In this document: piece by piece, positions 42,547 to 53,412 of the stretch
Layout of the letters: every line of letters starts with the position of its first letter
Numbering within the stretch: position 1 is the stretch's first letter
NCBI RefSeq assembly: GCF_019703515.2
Contig: NC_059388.1
Span: forward strand, 819,501 to 883,500
Direction: 5' to 3'
Source: Myxocyprinus asiaticus
Lineage: Eukaryota > Chordata > Actinopteri > Cypriniformes > Catostomidae
DNA length: 64,000 bases
The notes under the pieces: model-generated
Databases searched by the model: none
Told to the model about the DNA's origin: nothing
The model's input: the letters and a program-made list of their open reading frames with translations, nothing else
Translations under genes and position numbers: made by a program

Positions 42547-43287
42547 ATCTGTTACACTTTGATTGCATGCAAATTACAAGCCAATTAAAAGCCAAAATAT
42601 ATTTCTGTTTGATAGGATCAAATTTTATCATCGGGAGAGTGCTTGAGTACAGAAAATATGCGGCACGACTGTTCTAAATGTGCATACCTTGAACACGCAA
42701 TATGCTCACACTCTTGGAGTTATTAGCACTAATTAGATGGCAACCCTTGAAATTGAGCTGTTGATTTCATAAAGAAGAAGGGGTTATCACAGGTTAACAG
42801 CAGTAGATGAAAGTGGAAATATCAACAGTGGGTGTTGTGGTTCGATAATAGATGCACTTCCTTGCCTCATTAGTTTTTTAGAGCAGAAAGGTCTTTTAGA
42901 CAATAAATATGATTTGTAGGCCTCAAACACATGAACAGATTGCCTTTTTCTCTTATTCACATTTAAAGGTACCATTGAGATTTGAACTCGGATTGCTCGA
43001 TTCAGAGTGCTAAGCACTAGACCATGGAATCTAAAGAAGATAGATCTTCAGTATAATGCACACCTACCTGAGCAATTTCGGCCACACTTGGCAGGTTCCC
43101 ATGCACTCTTCGTGCTGATGTATGCCTGGAGAACACAGAGAGAGGGGCTTTGAGAGCATTTTGAGGCCTTTAACTCCACCTCCAAAACAAGCTCCCCTCT
43201 GCGGCAGATTGCAAGTGCAACCTAGGTGTGACTAGCAACAGTCTGTAACCAAGCTTCCGCACAAACGAAAGCCTCAATGTATACCCT

Positions 43288-43359
43288 GGGCTCGTCCAGG
43301 ATTTGAACCTGGGACCACTCACACCCAAAGTGAGAATCATACCCCTAGATCAACAAGCC
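43288..43359 (-). tRNA. tRNA-Pro(UGG) P22, class C with intact acceptor
   Basis: Same foldable class-C form as P20. Confidence 0.72.
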
Positions 43360-44109
43360 ATCCTATAACAATTTGCTGCGATACAAATTACCAGCCAATT
43401 AAAAGCCAAAATATATTTCTGTTTGATAAGATCAAATTTTGTCATCGGCAGAGTTCTTGAGCACTGAAAATATGCGGCCCGACTGTTCTAAATGTGCATA
43501 CCTTGAACACACAATATGCTCACACTCTTGGAGTGATTTGCACTAATTAGATGGCAACACTTGAAATTGAGCTGTTGTTTTCATAAAGAAGTGCAAGAAG
43601 AAGGGGTTATCACAGGTTAACAGCAGTAGATGAAAGTGGAAATATCAACAGTGGGTGTTGTGGTTCGATTATAGCTGCACTTCCTTGCCTCATTAGTTTT
43701 TTAGAGCAGAAAGGTCTTGTAGACAATAAATATGATATGTAGGCCTCAAACACATGAACAGATTGCCTTTTTCTCATATTCACAATTAAAGGTACCATTG
43801 AGATTTGAACTCGGATTGCTCGATTCAGAGTGCTAAGCACTAGACCATGGAATCTCAAGAAGACAGACCTTCAGTATAATGCTCACCAAATTGAGCAATT
43901 TCGGCAACACTGACAGGCTCCTATGCACTGATCATGCTGATGTATGCCTGGAGAACACAGTGAGAGGGGCTTTGAGAGCATTTTGAGGCCTTTAACTCCA
44001 CCTCCAAAACAAGCTCCCCTCTGTGGCAGATAGAAAATGCAACCTAGGTGTATCCAACAACCATCTGTAACCAACCTTCCACGCAAACCAAAGGCTCAGT
44101 GTTTATGTT

Positions 44110-44181
44110 GGGCTCGTCCGGGATTTGAACCCGGGACCTCTCGCACCCAAAGCGAGAATCATACCCCTAGACCAACGAGCC
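44110..44181 (-). tRNA. tRNA-Pro(UGG) P23, canonical (class A)
   Basis: Identical to P4 over all 72 nt. Confidence 0.88.
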
Positions 44182-44933
44182 ATCTGTTACACTTTGATTG
44201 CATGCAAATTACCAGCCAATTAAAAGCCAAAATATATTTCTGTTTGATAGGATCAAATTTTATCATCGGCAGAGTGCTTGAGTACAGAAAATATGAGGCC
44301 CGACTGTTCTAAATGTGCATACCTTGAACACGCAATATGCTCACACTCTTGGAGTTATTAGCACTAATTAGATGGCAACACTTGAAATTGAGCTGTTGAT
44401 TTCATAAAGAAGAAGGGGTTATCACAGGTTAACAGCAGTAGATGAAAGTGGAAATATCAACAGTGGGTGTTGTGGTTCGATAATAGATGCACTTCCTTGC
44501 CTCATTAGTTTTTTAGAGCAGAAAGGTCTTGTAGACAATAAATATGATATGTAGGCCTCAAACACATGAACAGATTGCCTTTTTCTCTTATTCACAATTA
44601 AAGGTACCATTGAGATTTGAACTCGGATTGCTCGATTCTGAGTGCTAAGCACTAGACCATGGAATCTCAAGAAGACAGACCTTCAGTATAATGCTCACCA
44701 AATTGAGCAATTTCGGCAACACTGACAGGCTCCTATGCACTGATCATGCTGATGTATGCCTGGAGAACACAGTGAGAGGGGCTTTGAGAGCATTTTGAGG
44801 CCTTTAACTCCACCTCCAAAACAAGCTCCCCTCTGCGGCAGATTGCAAGTGCAACCTAGGTGTGATCTAGCAACCAGTCTGTAACCAAGCTTCCGCACAA
44901 ACGAAAGCCTCAATGTATACCCTGGGCTCGTCC

Positions 44934-45005
44934 AGGATTTGAACCTGGGACCACTCACACCCAAAGTGAGAATCATACCCCTAGATCAACAAGCCATCCT
45001 ATAAC
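44934..45005 (-). tRNA. tRNA-Pro(UGG) P24, class C with intact acceptor
   Basis: Same foldable class-C form as P20. Confidence 0.72.
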
Positions 45006-45747
45006 AATTTGACTGCGATACAAATTACCAGCCAATTAAAAGCCAAAATATATTTCTGTTTGATAAGATCAAATTTTGTCATCGGCAGAGTTCTTGAGCA
45101 CTGAAAATATGCGGCCCGACTGTTCTAAATGTGCATACCTTGAACACACAATATGCTCACACTCTTGGAGTGATTTGCACTAATTAGATGGCAACACTTG
45201 AAATTGAGCTGTTGTTTTCATAAAGAAGTGCAAGAAGAAGGGTTATCACAGGTTAACAGCAGTAGATGAAAGTGGAAATATCAACAGTGGGTGTTGTGGT
45301 TCGATTATAGCTGCACTTCCTTGCCTCATTAGTTTTTTAGAGCAGAAAGGTCTTGTAGACAATAAATATGATATGTAGGCCTCAAACACATGAACAGATT
45401 GCCTTTTTCTCTTATTCACAATTAAAGGTACCATTGAGATTTGAACTCGGATTGCTCGATTCAGAGTGCTAAGCACTAGACCATGGAATCTCAAGAAGAC
45501 AGACCTTCAGTATAATGCTCACCAAATTGAGCAATTTCGGCAACACTGACAGGCTCCTATGCACTGATCATGCTGATGTATGCCTGGAGAACACAGTGAG
45601 AGGGGCTTTGAGAGCATTTTGAGGCCTTTAACTCCACCTCCAAAACAAGCTCCCCTCTGTGGCAGATAGAAAATGCAACCTAGGTGTGATCCAACAACCA
45701 GTCTGTAACCAACCTTCCACACAAACCAAAGGCTCAGTGTTTATGTT

Positions 45748-45819
45748 GGGCTCGTCCAGGATTTGAACCCGGGACCTCTCGCACCCAAAGCGAGAATCAT
45801 ACCCCTAGACCAACGAGCC
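45748..45819 (-). tRNA. tRNA-Pro(UGG) P25, class D
   Basis: One substitution from canonical, giving a G-U pair in the T stem. Confidence 0.8.
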
Positions 45820-46569
45820 ATCCTGTTACACTTTGATTGCGATGCAAATTACCAGCCAATTAAAAGCCAAAATATATTTCTGTTTGATAGGATCAAATTT
45901 TATCATCGGCAGAGTGCTTGAGTACAGAAAATATGCGGCACGACTGTTCTAAATGTGCATACCTTGAACACGCAATATGCTCACACTCTTGGAGTTATTA
46001 GCACTAATTAGATGGCAACACTTGAAATTGAGCTGTTGATTTCATAAAGATGCAAGAAGAGGGTTATCACAGGTTAACAGCAGTAGATGAAAGTGGAAAT
46101 ATCAACAGTGGGTGTTGTGGTTCGATAATAGATGCACTTCCTTGCCTCATTAGTTTTTTAGAGCAGAAAGGTCTTGTAGACAATAAATATGATTTGTAGG
46201 CCTCAAACACATGAACAGATTGCCTTTTTCTCTTATTCACATTTAAAGGTACCATTGAGATTTGAACTCGGATTGCTCGATTCAGAGTGCTAAGCACTAG
46301 ACCATGGAATCTAAAGAAGATAGATCTTCAGTATAATGCACACCTACCTGAGCAATTTCGGCCACACTTGACAGGCTCCCATGCACTCTTCGTGCTGATG
46401 TATGCCTGGAGAACACAGTGAGAGGGGCTTTGAGAGCATTTTGAGGCCTTTAACTCCACCTCCAAAACAAGCTCCCCTCTGCGGCAGATAGCAAATGCAA
46501 CCTAGGTGTGACTCAGCAACCAGTCTGTAACCAAGCTTCCGCACAAACCAAAGCCTCAATGTTTACGCT

Positions 46570-46641
46570 GGGCTCGTCCAGGATTTGAACCCGGGACCTC
46601 TCGCACCCAAAGCGAGAATCATACCCCTAGACCAACAAGCC
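46570..46641 (-). tRNA. tRNA-Pro(UGG) P26, class D
   Basis: T-stem G-U and acceptor G-U pairs; otherwise canonical (same form as P6). Confidence 0.75.
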
Positions 46642-47395
46642 ATCCTGTAACACTTTGATTGCGATACAAATTACCAGCCAATTAAAAGCCAAAATATATT
46701 TCTGTTTGATAAGATCAAATTTTATCATCGGCAGAGTTCTTGAGCACTGAAAATATGCGGCCCGACTGTTCTAAATGTGCATACCTTGAACACACAATAT
46801 GCTCACACTCTTGGAGTGATTTGCACTAATTAGATGGCAACACTTGAAATTGAGCTGTTGTTTTCATAAAGAAGTGCAAGAAGAAGGGGTTATCACAGGT
46901 TAACAGCAGTAGATGAAAGTGGAAATATCAACAGTGGGTGTTGTGGTTCGATTATAGCTGCACTTCCTTGCCTCATTAGTTTTTTAGAGCAGAAAGGTCT
47001 TGTAGACAATAAATATGATATGTAGGCCTCAAACACATGAACAGATTGCCTTTTTCTCTTATTCACAATTAAAGGTACCATTGAGATTTGAACTCGGATT
47101 GCTCGATTCAGAGTGCTAAGCACTAGACCATGGAATCTCAAGAAGACAGATCTTCAGTATAATGCTCACCAAATTGAGCAATTTCGGCCACACTTGACAG
47201 GCTCCTATGCACTGATCATGCTGATGTATGCCTGGAGAACACAGTGAGAGGGGCTTTGAGAGCATTTTGAGGCCTTTAACTCCACCTCCAAAACAAGCTC
47301 CCCTCTGTGGCAGATAGAAAATGCAACCTAGGTGTGATCCAGCAACCAGTCTGTAACCAACCTTCCACGCAAACCAAAGGCTCAGTGTTTATGTT

Positions 47396-47467
47396 GGGCT
47401 CGTCCGGGATTTGAACCCGGGACCTCTCGCACCCAAAGCGAGAATCATACCCCTAGACCAACGAGCC
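47396..47467 (-). tRNA. tRNA-Pro(UGG) P27, canonical (class A)
   Basis: Identical to P4 over all 72 nt. Confidence 0.88.
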
Positions 47468-48218
47468 ATCCTGTTACACTTTGATTGCGATGCAAATTAC
47501 CAGCCAATTAAAAGCCAAAATATATTTCTGTTTGATAGGATCAAATTTTATCATCGGCAGAGTGCTTGAGTACAGAAAATATGCAGGCCCGACTGTTCTA
47601 AATGTGCATACCTTGAACACGCAATATGCTCACACTCTTGGAGTTATTAGCACTAATTAGATGGCAACACTTGAAATTGAGCTGTTGATTTCATAAAGAA
47701 GTGCAAGAAGAAGGGTTATCACAGGTTAACAGCAGTAGATGAAAGTGGAAATATCAACAGTGGGTGTTGTGGTTCGATAATAGATGCACTTCCTTGCCTC
47801 ATTAGTTTTTTAGAGCAGAAAGGTCTTGTAGACAATAAATATGATATGTAGGCCTCAAACACATGAACAGATTGCCTTTTTCTCTTATTCACAATTAAAG
47901 GTACCATTGAGATTTGAACTCGGATTGCTCGATTCAGAGTGCTAAGCACTAGACCATGGAATCTCAAGAAGACAGACCTTCAGTATAATGCTCACCAAAT
48001 TGAGCAATTTCGGCAACACTGACAGGCTCCTATGCACTGATCATGCTGATGTATGCCTGGAGAACACAGTGAGAGGGGCTTTGAGAGCATTTTGAGGCCT
48101 TTAACTCCACCTCCAAAACAAGCTCCCCTCTGCGGCAGATTGCAAGTGCAACCTAGGTGTGACTAGCAACAGTCTGTAACCAAGCTTCCGCACAAACGAA
48201 AGCCTCAATGTATACCCT

Positions 48219-48290
48219 GGGCTCGTCCAGGATTTGAACCTGGGACCACTCACACCCAAAGTGAGAATCATACCCCTAGATCAAAAAGCC
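48219..48290 (-). pseudogene. tRNA-Pro(UGG) P28, class C
   Basis: Same as P2, with the acceptor mismatch. Block start. Confidence 0.75.
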
Positions 48291-49039
48291 TCCTATAACA
48301 ATTTGCTGCGATACAAATTACCAGCCAATTAAAAGCCAAAATATATTTCTGTTTGATAAGATCAAATTTTGTCATCGGCAGAGTTCTTGAGCACTGAAAA
48401 TATGCGGCCCGACTGTTCTAAATGTGCATACCTTGAACACACAATATGCTCACACTCTTGGAGTGATTTGCACTAATTAGATGGCAACACTTGAAATTGA
48501 GCTGTTGTTTTCATAAAGAAGTGCAAGAAGAAGGGGTTATCACAGGTTAACAGCAGTAGATGAAAGTGGAAATATCAACAGTGGGTGTTGTGGTTCGATT
48601 ATAGCTGCACTTCCTTGCCTCATTAGTTTTTTAGAGCAGAAAGGTCTTGTAGACAATAAATATGATATGTAGGCCTCAAACACATGAACAGATTGCCTTT
48701 TTCTCTTATTCACAATTAAAGGTACCATTGAGATTTGAACTCGGATTGCTCGATTCAGAGTGCTAAGCACTAGACCATGGAATCTCAAGAAGACAGACCT
48801 TCAGTATAATGCTCACCAAATTGAGCAATTTCGGCAACACTGACAGGCTCCTATGCACTGATCATGCTGATGTATGCCTGGAGAACACAGTGAGAGGGGC
48901 TTTGAGAGCATTTTGAGGCCTTTAACTCCACCTCCAAAACAAGCTCCCCTCTGTGGCAGATAGAAAATGCAACCTAGGTGTATCCAACAACCATCTGTAA
49001 CCAACCTTCCACACAAACCAAAGGCTCAGTGTTTATGTT

Positions 49040-49111
49040 GGGCTCGTCCGGGATTTGAACCCGGGACCTCTCGCACCCAAAGCGAGAATCATACCCCTAG
49101 ACCAACGAGCC
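49040..49111 (-). tRNA. tRNA-Pro(UGG) P29, canonical (class A)
   Basis: Identical to P4 over all 72 nt. Confidence 0.88.
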
Positions 49112-49851
49112 ATCTGTTACACTTTGATTGCATGCAAATTACCAGCCAATTAAAAGCCAAAATATATTTCTGTTTGATAGGATCAAATTTTATCATCGGC
49201 AGAGTGCTTGAGTACAGAAAATATGAGGCCCGACTGTTCTAAATGTGCATACCTTGAACACGCAATATGCTCACACTCTTGGAGTTATTAGCACTAATTA
49301 GATGGCAACACTTGAAATTGAGCTGTTGATTTCATAAAGAAGAAGGGGTTATCACAGGTTAACAGCAGTAGATGAAAGTGGAAATATCAACAGTGGGTGT
49401 TGTGGTTCGATAATAGATGCACTTCCTTGCCTCATTAGTTTTTTAGAGCAGAAAGGTCTTGTAGACAATAAATATGATTTGTAGGCCTCAAACACATGAA
49501 CAGATTGCCTTTTTCTCTTATTCACATTTAAAGGTACCATTGAGATTTGAACTCGGATTGCTCGATTCAGAGTGCTAACCACTACACCATGGAATCTAAA
49601 GAAGATAGATCTTCAGTATAATGCACACCTACCTGAGCAATTTCGGCCACACTTGGAGGTTCCCATGCACTCTTCGTGCTGATGTATGCCTGGAGAACAC
49701 AGAGAGAGGGGCTTTGAGAGCATTTTGAGGCCTTTAACTCCACCTCCAAAACAAGCTCCCCTCTGCGGCAGATTGCAAGTGCAACCTAGGTGTGACTAGC
49801 AACAGTCTGTAACCAAGCTTCCGCACAAACGAAAGCCTCAATGTATACCCT

Positions 49852-49923
49852 GGGCTCGTCCAGGATTTGAACCTGAGACCACTCACACCCAAAGTGAGAA
49901 TCATACCCCTAGATCAAAAAGCC
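49852..49923 (-). pseudogene. tRNA-Pro(UGG) P30, class C
   Basis: As P2, with an additional change at the T-stem base (TCAGG/CCTGG, T-G wobble). Confidence 0.72.
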
Positions 49924-50672
49924 TCCTATAACAATTTGCTGCGATACAAATTACCAGCCAATTAAAAGCCAAAATATATTTCTGTTTGATAAGATCAAAT
50001 TTTGTCATCGGCAGAGTTCTTGAGCACTGAAAATATGCGGCCCGACTGTTCTAAATGTGCATACCTTGAACACACAATATGCTCACACTCCTGGAGTGAT
50101 TTGCACTAATTAGATGGCAACACTTGAAATTGAGCTGTTGTTTTCATAAAGAAGTGCAAGAAGAAGGGGTTATCACAGGTTAACAGCAGTAGATGAAAGT
50201 GGAAATATCAACAGTGGGTGTTGTGGTGCGATTATAGCTGCACTTCCTTGCCTCATTAGTTTTTTAGAGCAGAAAGGTCTTGTAGACAATAAATATGATA
50301 TGTAGGCCTCAAACACATGAACAGATTGCCTTTTTCTCTTATTCACAATTAAAGGTACCATTGAGATTTGAACTCGGATTGCTCGATTCAGAGTGCTAAG
50401 CACTAGACCATGGAATCTCAAGAAGACAGACCTTCAGTATAATGCTCACCAAATTGAGCAATTTCGGCAACACTGACAGGCTCCTATGCACTGATCATGC
50501 TGATGTATGCCTGGAGAACACAGTGAGAGGGGCTTTGAGAGCATTTTGAGGCCTTTAACTCCACCTCCAAAACAAGCTCCCCTCTGTGGCAGATAGAAAA
50601 TGCAACCTAGGTGTATCCAACAACCATCTGTAACCAACCTTCCACGCAAACCAAAGGTTCAGTGTTTATGTT

Positions 50673-50744
50673 GGGCTCGTCTGGGATTTGAACCCGGGAC
50701 CTCTCGCACCCAAAGCGAGAATCATACGCCTAGACCAACGAGCC
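50673..50744 (-). tRNA. tRNA-Pro(UGG) P31, class B
   Basis: Same changes as P5. Last unit of the homogenised array. Confidence 0.65.
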
Positions 50745-51174
50745 ATCTGTTACACTTTGATTGCATGCAAATTACCAGCCAATTAAAAGCCAAAATATAT
50801 TTCTGTTTGATAGGATCAAATTTTATCATCGGCAGAGTGCTTGAGTACAGAAAATATGAGGCCCGACTGTTCTAAATGTGCATACCTTGAACACGCAATA
50901 TGCTCACACTCTTGGAGTGATTTGCACTAATTAGATGGCAACACTTGAAACTGAGCTGTTGTTTTCATAAAGAAGTGCAAGAAGAAGGGTTTATCACAGG
51001 TTAACAGCAGCAGATGAAAGAGGAAATATCAACAGTGGATGTTGTGGTTCGATTATAGCTGCACTTCCTTGCCTCATTAATTTTATAGAGCAGAAAGTTC
51101 TTGTAGACAATAAATATGATTTGTAGTCCTCAAACACATGAACAAATTGCCTTTTTCACTTATTCACAACTAAA

Positions 51175-51238
51175 GGTACCATTGAGATTTCAACTCGGAT
51201 TGCTGGATTCAGAGTGGTAAACACTACACCATGGAACC
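51175..51238 (-). pseudogene. tRNA-Gln(CUG) pseudogene, right-edge copy
   Basis: Has TGGTGTAGTGTTTACC and CTGAATCCAGC, the latter closer to real tRNA-Gln than the internal copies, yet still the 7-nt deletion. The deletion therefore predates expansion of the array. Confidence 0.85.
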
Positions 51239-51416
51239 TAAAACGGATAGATCTTCAGTATAATGCTCACACAACTGAGCATTTTCGGTCACACTGGCAG
51301 GCTCCGATGCACTCTTCAGGCTGATGTATGCCTGGAGAACACAGAGAGAGGGGTTTTGAGAGCATTTTGAGGCCTTTACCGCCACCTCCAAAAAAACTCC
51401 CTTAAACTCCCCTTTG

Positions 51417-51490
51417 TGGCCGATACGGGGATCGAAACTACTACCTAGGTGTGATTAGTACCAGTCTGTAACCAACCAAACACCTTAACA
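51417..51490 (-). pseudogene. tRNA-Ile(AAU) relic, right edge
   Basis: The same segment as at 25204, here with TTTCGATCCCCGTATCGGCC at the 3' side and TACTAATCACACC around the anticodon. Preservation at both edges but not inside shows that the internal units descend from an already decayed copy. Confidence 0.7.
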
Positions 51491-51616
51491 TTGCTTGGCT
51501 GAAAATCTAATAAAAAACATTTCTAGATGCAGTGTGTGCTTCAAGAGGACGACCTAAATCCCTGAAAGCTCTTGTAGCTAACCTTCCTCACAAACCAAAG
51601 CCTCAATGTATACCCT

Positions 51617-51688
51617 GGGCTTGTCCGTGATTTGAAAGCGGGTCCTCTCGCACCCTCAGCGAGAATCATACCCCTAGACCAACAAACC
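51617..51688 (-). pseudogene. tRNA-Pro(UGG) relic P32 (right edge)
   Basis: The anticodon loop reads CTGAGGG, so TGG is lost. The B box reads CGCTTTCAAATCAC. Other arms are recognisable. Confidence 0.72.
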
Positions 51689-51747
51689 ACAAATAATATC
51701 TTGCTTGGCTGCAAATTACCAGCCAATTAAATGCCAAAATATATTTC

Positions 51748-53412
51748 CATGGGGGCCGGGCTGTGGCGGAGCCGGTGTTGTTGCTGCAGGAGTACGCCCT
51801 TGGCAAAGAGCAGACAGGGTGCGGGGTCTTAAGCCACATCAGGGCAGGATATTTTGTAAGGCCTCCATCTGCTTCTTCCCCGCCGAGAACTTCTGGGCAA
51901 AGTCCTCGACAGCATCAACCTGGGAAATGGGGGCATCAAGGAACCATGCCTTGTCCGCCTCTCCCATCTCTACCAAGTTGAGCCAAAGTTGGCGCTCCTG
52001 GACCACCAGGGTGGACATCGCCTGCCCGAGAGACTGCGCCGTGAGAGCAAGGTCGGTCGCCGAGCGCAGTTCCTGCATCAATCCCGGGTCAGAACTACCC
52101 TCGTGCAGTAATTTTGGTGCCTTGGCTTTTTGTACTTTCAGGATAGCAATGGCGTGCAGGGTCGGAGGCGGCTTGTCCAGCGGCACCGCAAGCCACAGTC
52201 TTCAGGGACGACGTAATCCTAAAGGCCCTGTACAGGAGCTTCGGGTGCCCACACCAGGTTTTGGTGCTCTGCAGACAATAGTGCACCGCGAGTGCCTTAT
52301 CCACCTGGGGGATCACCGAATACCCTCTGGCCGCACCGCCATCGAGGGTAGTGAGAGCGGGGGAGCTGAAAGACTGGGACCGGGCAGTAAAAGGTGTCTC
52401 CCATGATCTTGTCAGCTCCTCAAGCACTTCTGGGAAGAAAGGAACGGGGGAGGGGCGTGGCCTTGGGCGACGCCCCGTGCCCAGGAACCGATTGTCGAGC
52501 CGCGAGGTTTCAGGGGAGAGTGGAGGGTTCCACTCTAGCCCAACACTCACGGCCACCTGGGAAAGCATGTCCATCATTTCCGCATCGGCGTGAGACTGGG
52601 CGACCGTTCCCGAAGGAGGAATCCGAGCCGACACCTCTGTGTCAGACAGGACGAGCCCGCTCTCCGATGCTGCACTCGATAACTCATCGTCTTCCAGAGC
52701 TCCGAACGAGAAGTCGAACTCACACTGAGACGAGCCGCCGGTCTCGTGCGAGAGCCAGGGCAAGCGAGCGTGCTGGGGAATGGGAGGTCCGTGGGGGGAT
52801 ACCCAGCTCTTACAAAAGCAAGCTGCGACCAAAACATTGCCATGGTCATGTTCTCGCAATGAGGACATGACTCATCCACGAATGATGTCTCCGAGTGGGC
52901 AGTGCCCAGACACGTAAGACAGCGATCGTGGCCGTCAGAAGTGGAGAGATATTGACTGCATCCAGGAATAACACACAAATGGAAAGGCATCTTTAAAAAG
53001 ACGTTCCGTGTGTGCTGCTCTTTTAGAAAGAAAATATACTATTTTTTTTAGAATTTACTCTTTTAGTTGTTTCTGCCGAAGCGCCCAGGGGCATTCTCTG
53101 CACTCCACGGGTGCAGAGGGGGAGAAGCCACTGAAACGCGCCGTAGAATCCAGCAGATGAGGTGAATGAACTTCGCGGATGAATTCAGCTTCAATGAATA
53201 GAACCGCTAGGCTCCAAAGAGAAAATCTGAATGAGTGGTTGCATACCAGCTCCTTTTATACCCGTATGTCTGGGGGAGTGGCATGCAAATTCCACTCGCC
53301 AATTCTCATTAGCCTTTTTTCAAAAAAGCAGAGGTGTTTGGGGCTCCCATGAGTGACCCCTAGTGTCACTACATCGACACAACGTCGAGTGAGTGACAGA
53401 TAGGGAACTGTG
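51748..53412 (-). mobile_element. DIRS-type retrotransposon fragment (5' end and gag)
   Basis: The right end carries GTGACACTAGGGGTCACTC-like and ACATCGACACAACGTCGAGT sequence. From memory this marks the terminal repeat of cyprinid DIRS-like elements. It is followed on the minus strand by a leader and a gag-like ORF1 (52990 to about 51840). RT, RNase H, methyltransferase-like and tyrosine recombinase regions are absent, because the element is cut at about 51748 where the tRNA array ends. Confidence 0.7.
51839..52990 (-). pseudogene. DIRS-type ORF1 (gag-like), frameshifted
   Basis: Starts at 52990 with MPFHLCVIPGCSQYLSTSDG and a cysteine/histidine cluster (CLTCLGTAHSE ... CPHCENM) resembling a zinc knuckle. 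It shifts frame near 52868 to continue with an acidic, serine-rich stretch and SPVPFFPEVLEELTRSWETP followed by ALTTLDGGAARGYSVIPQVD. A second frameshift at about 52190 leads to LMQELRSATDLALTAQSLGQ, then STLVVQERQLWLNLVEMGEA and SQVDAVEDFAQKFSAGKKQM. These blocks are characteristic of the structural protein of fish DIRS-like retrotransposons. At least two frameshifts, so not functional. Confidence 0.72.

Larger units (their letters stand above)
25896..51238 (-). pseudogene. 32 copies of the 7-nt-deleted tRNA-Gln pseudogene
   Basis: Every array unit has one 64-nt copy with the same deletion. Plus-strand start positions: 25896, 26708, 27542, 28368, 29180, 29983, 30806, 31609, 32421, 33242, 34054, 34862, 35665, 36477, 37289, 38110, 38922, 39725, 40528, 41331, 42156, 42968, 43791, 44603, 45427, 46248, 47074, 47900, 48721, 49533, 50354, 51175. 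Without the 5' side of the anticodon stem no cloverleaf can form, but the A box (altered in most) and B box remain. No T4 run follows the 3' end closely. Confidence 0.9.
25081..51740 (-). repeat. Tandem array of about 33 units (803-826 bp) with tRNA-Pro, tRNA-Gln and tRNA-Ile relics
   Basis: Each unit, read on the plus strand, holds: a tRNA-Ile(AAT)-derived segment ending AACCTAGGTG; tRNA-Pro(TGG) on the minus strand; a spacer with CCAGCCAATTAAAAGCC and TATCATCGGCAGAGTG; a spacer with ACACGCAATATGCTCACACT; the tRNA-Gln-derived pseudogene on the minus strand; and a block with GATGTATGCCTGGAGAACAC. Neighbouring units are nearly identical, while the two outermost units are clearly older. Short frames of 61-93 residues that recur in every unit are translations of tRNA and spacer, not proteins. 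Pro copies fall into classes A (canonical), B, B', C and D, and C copies mark block starts. Confidence 0.95.

Noticed and set aside
25451..50875. Dozens of recurring frames of 61-93 residues (MRFHGL..., MQPRCIQ..., MRGRLVT...)
   Set aside because: They are translations of the tandem unit, overlapping tRNA-Gln, tRNA-Pro and tRNA-Ile segments. Most lack a true ATG in context, and their conservation follows the DNA repeat.
25081..51740. CRISPR array
   Set aside because: Units of about 812 bp with near-identical content over their whole length and tRNA genes inside; no short repeats with unique spacers, and the genome is eukaryotic.
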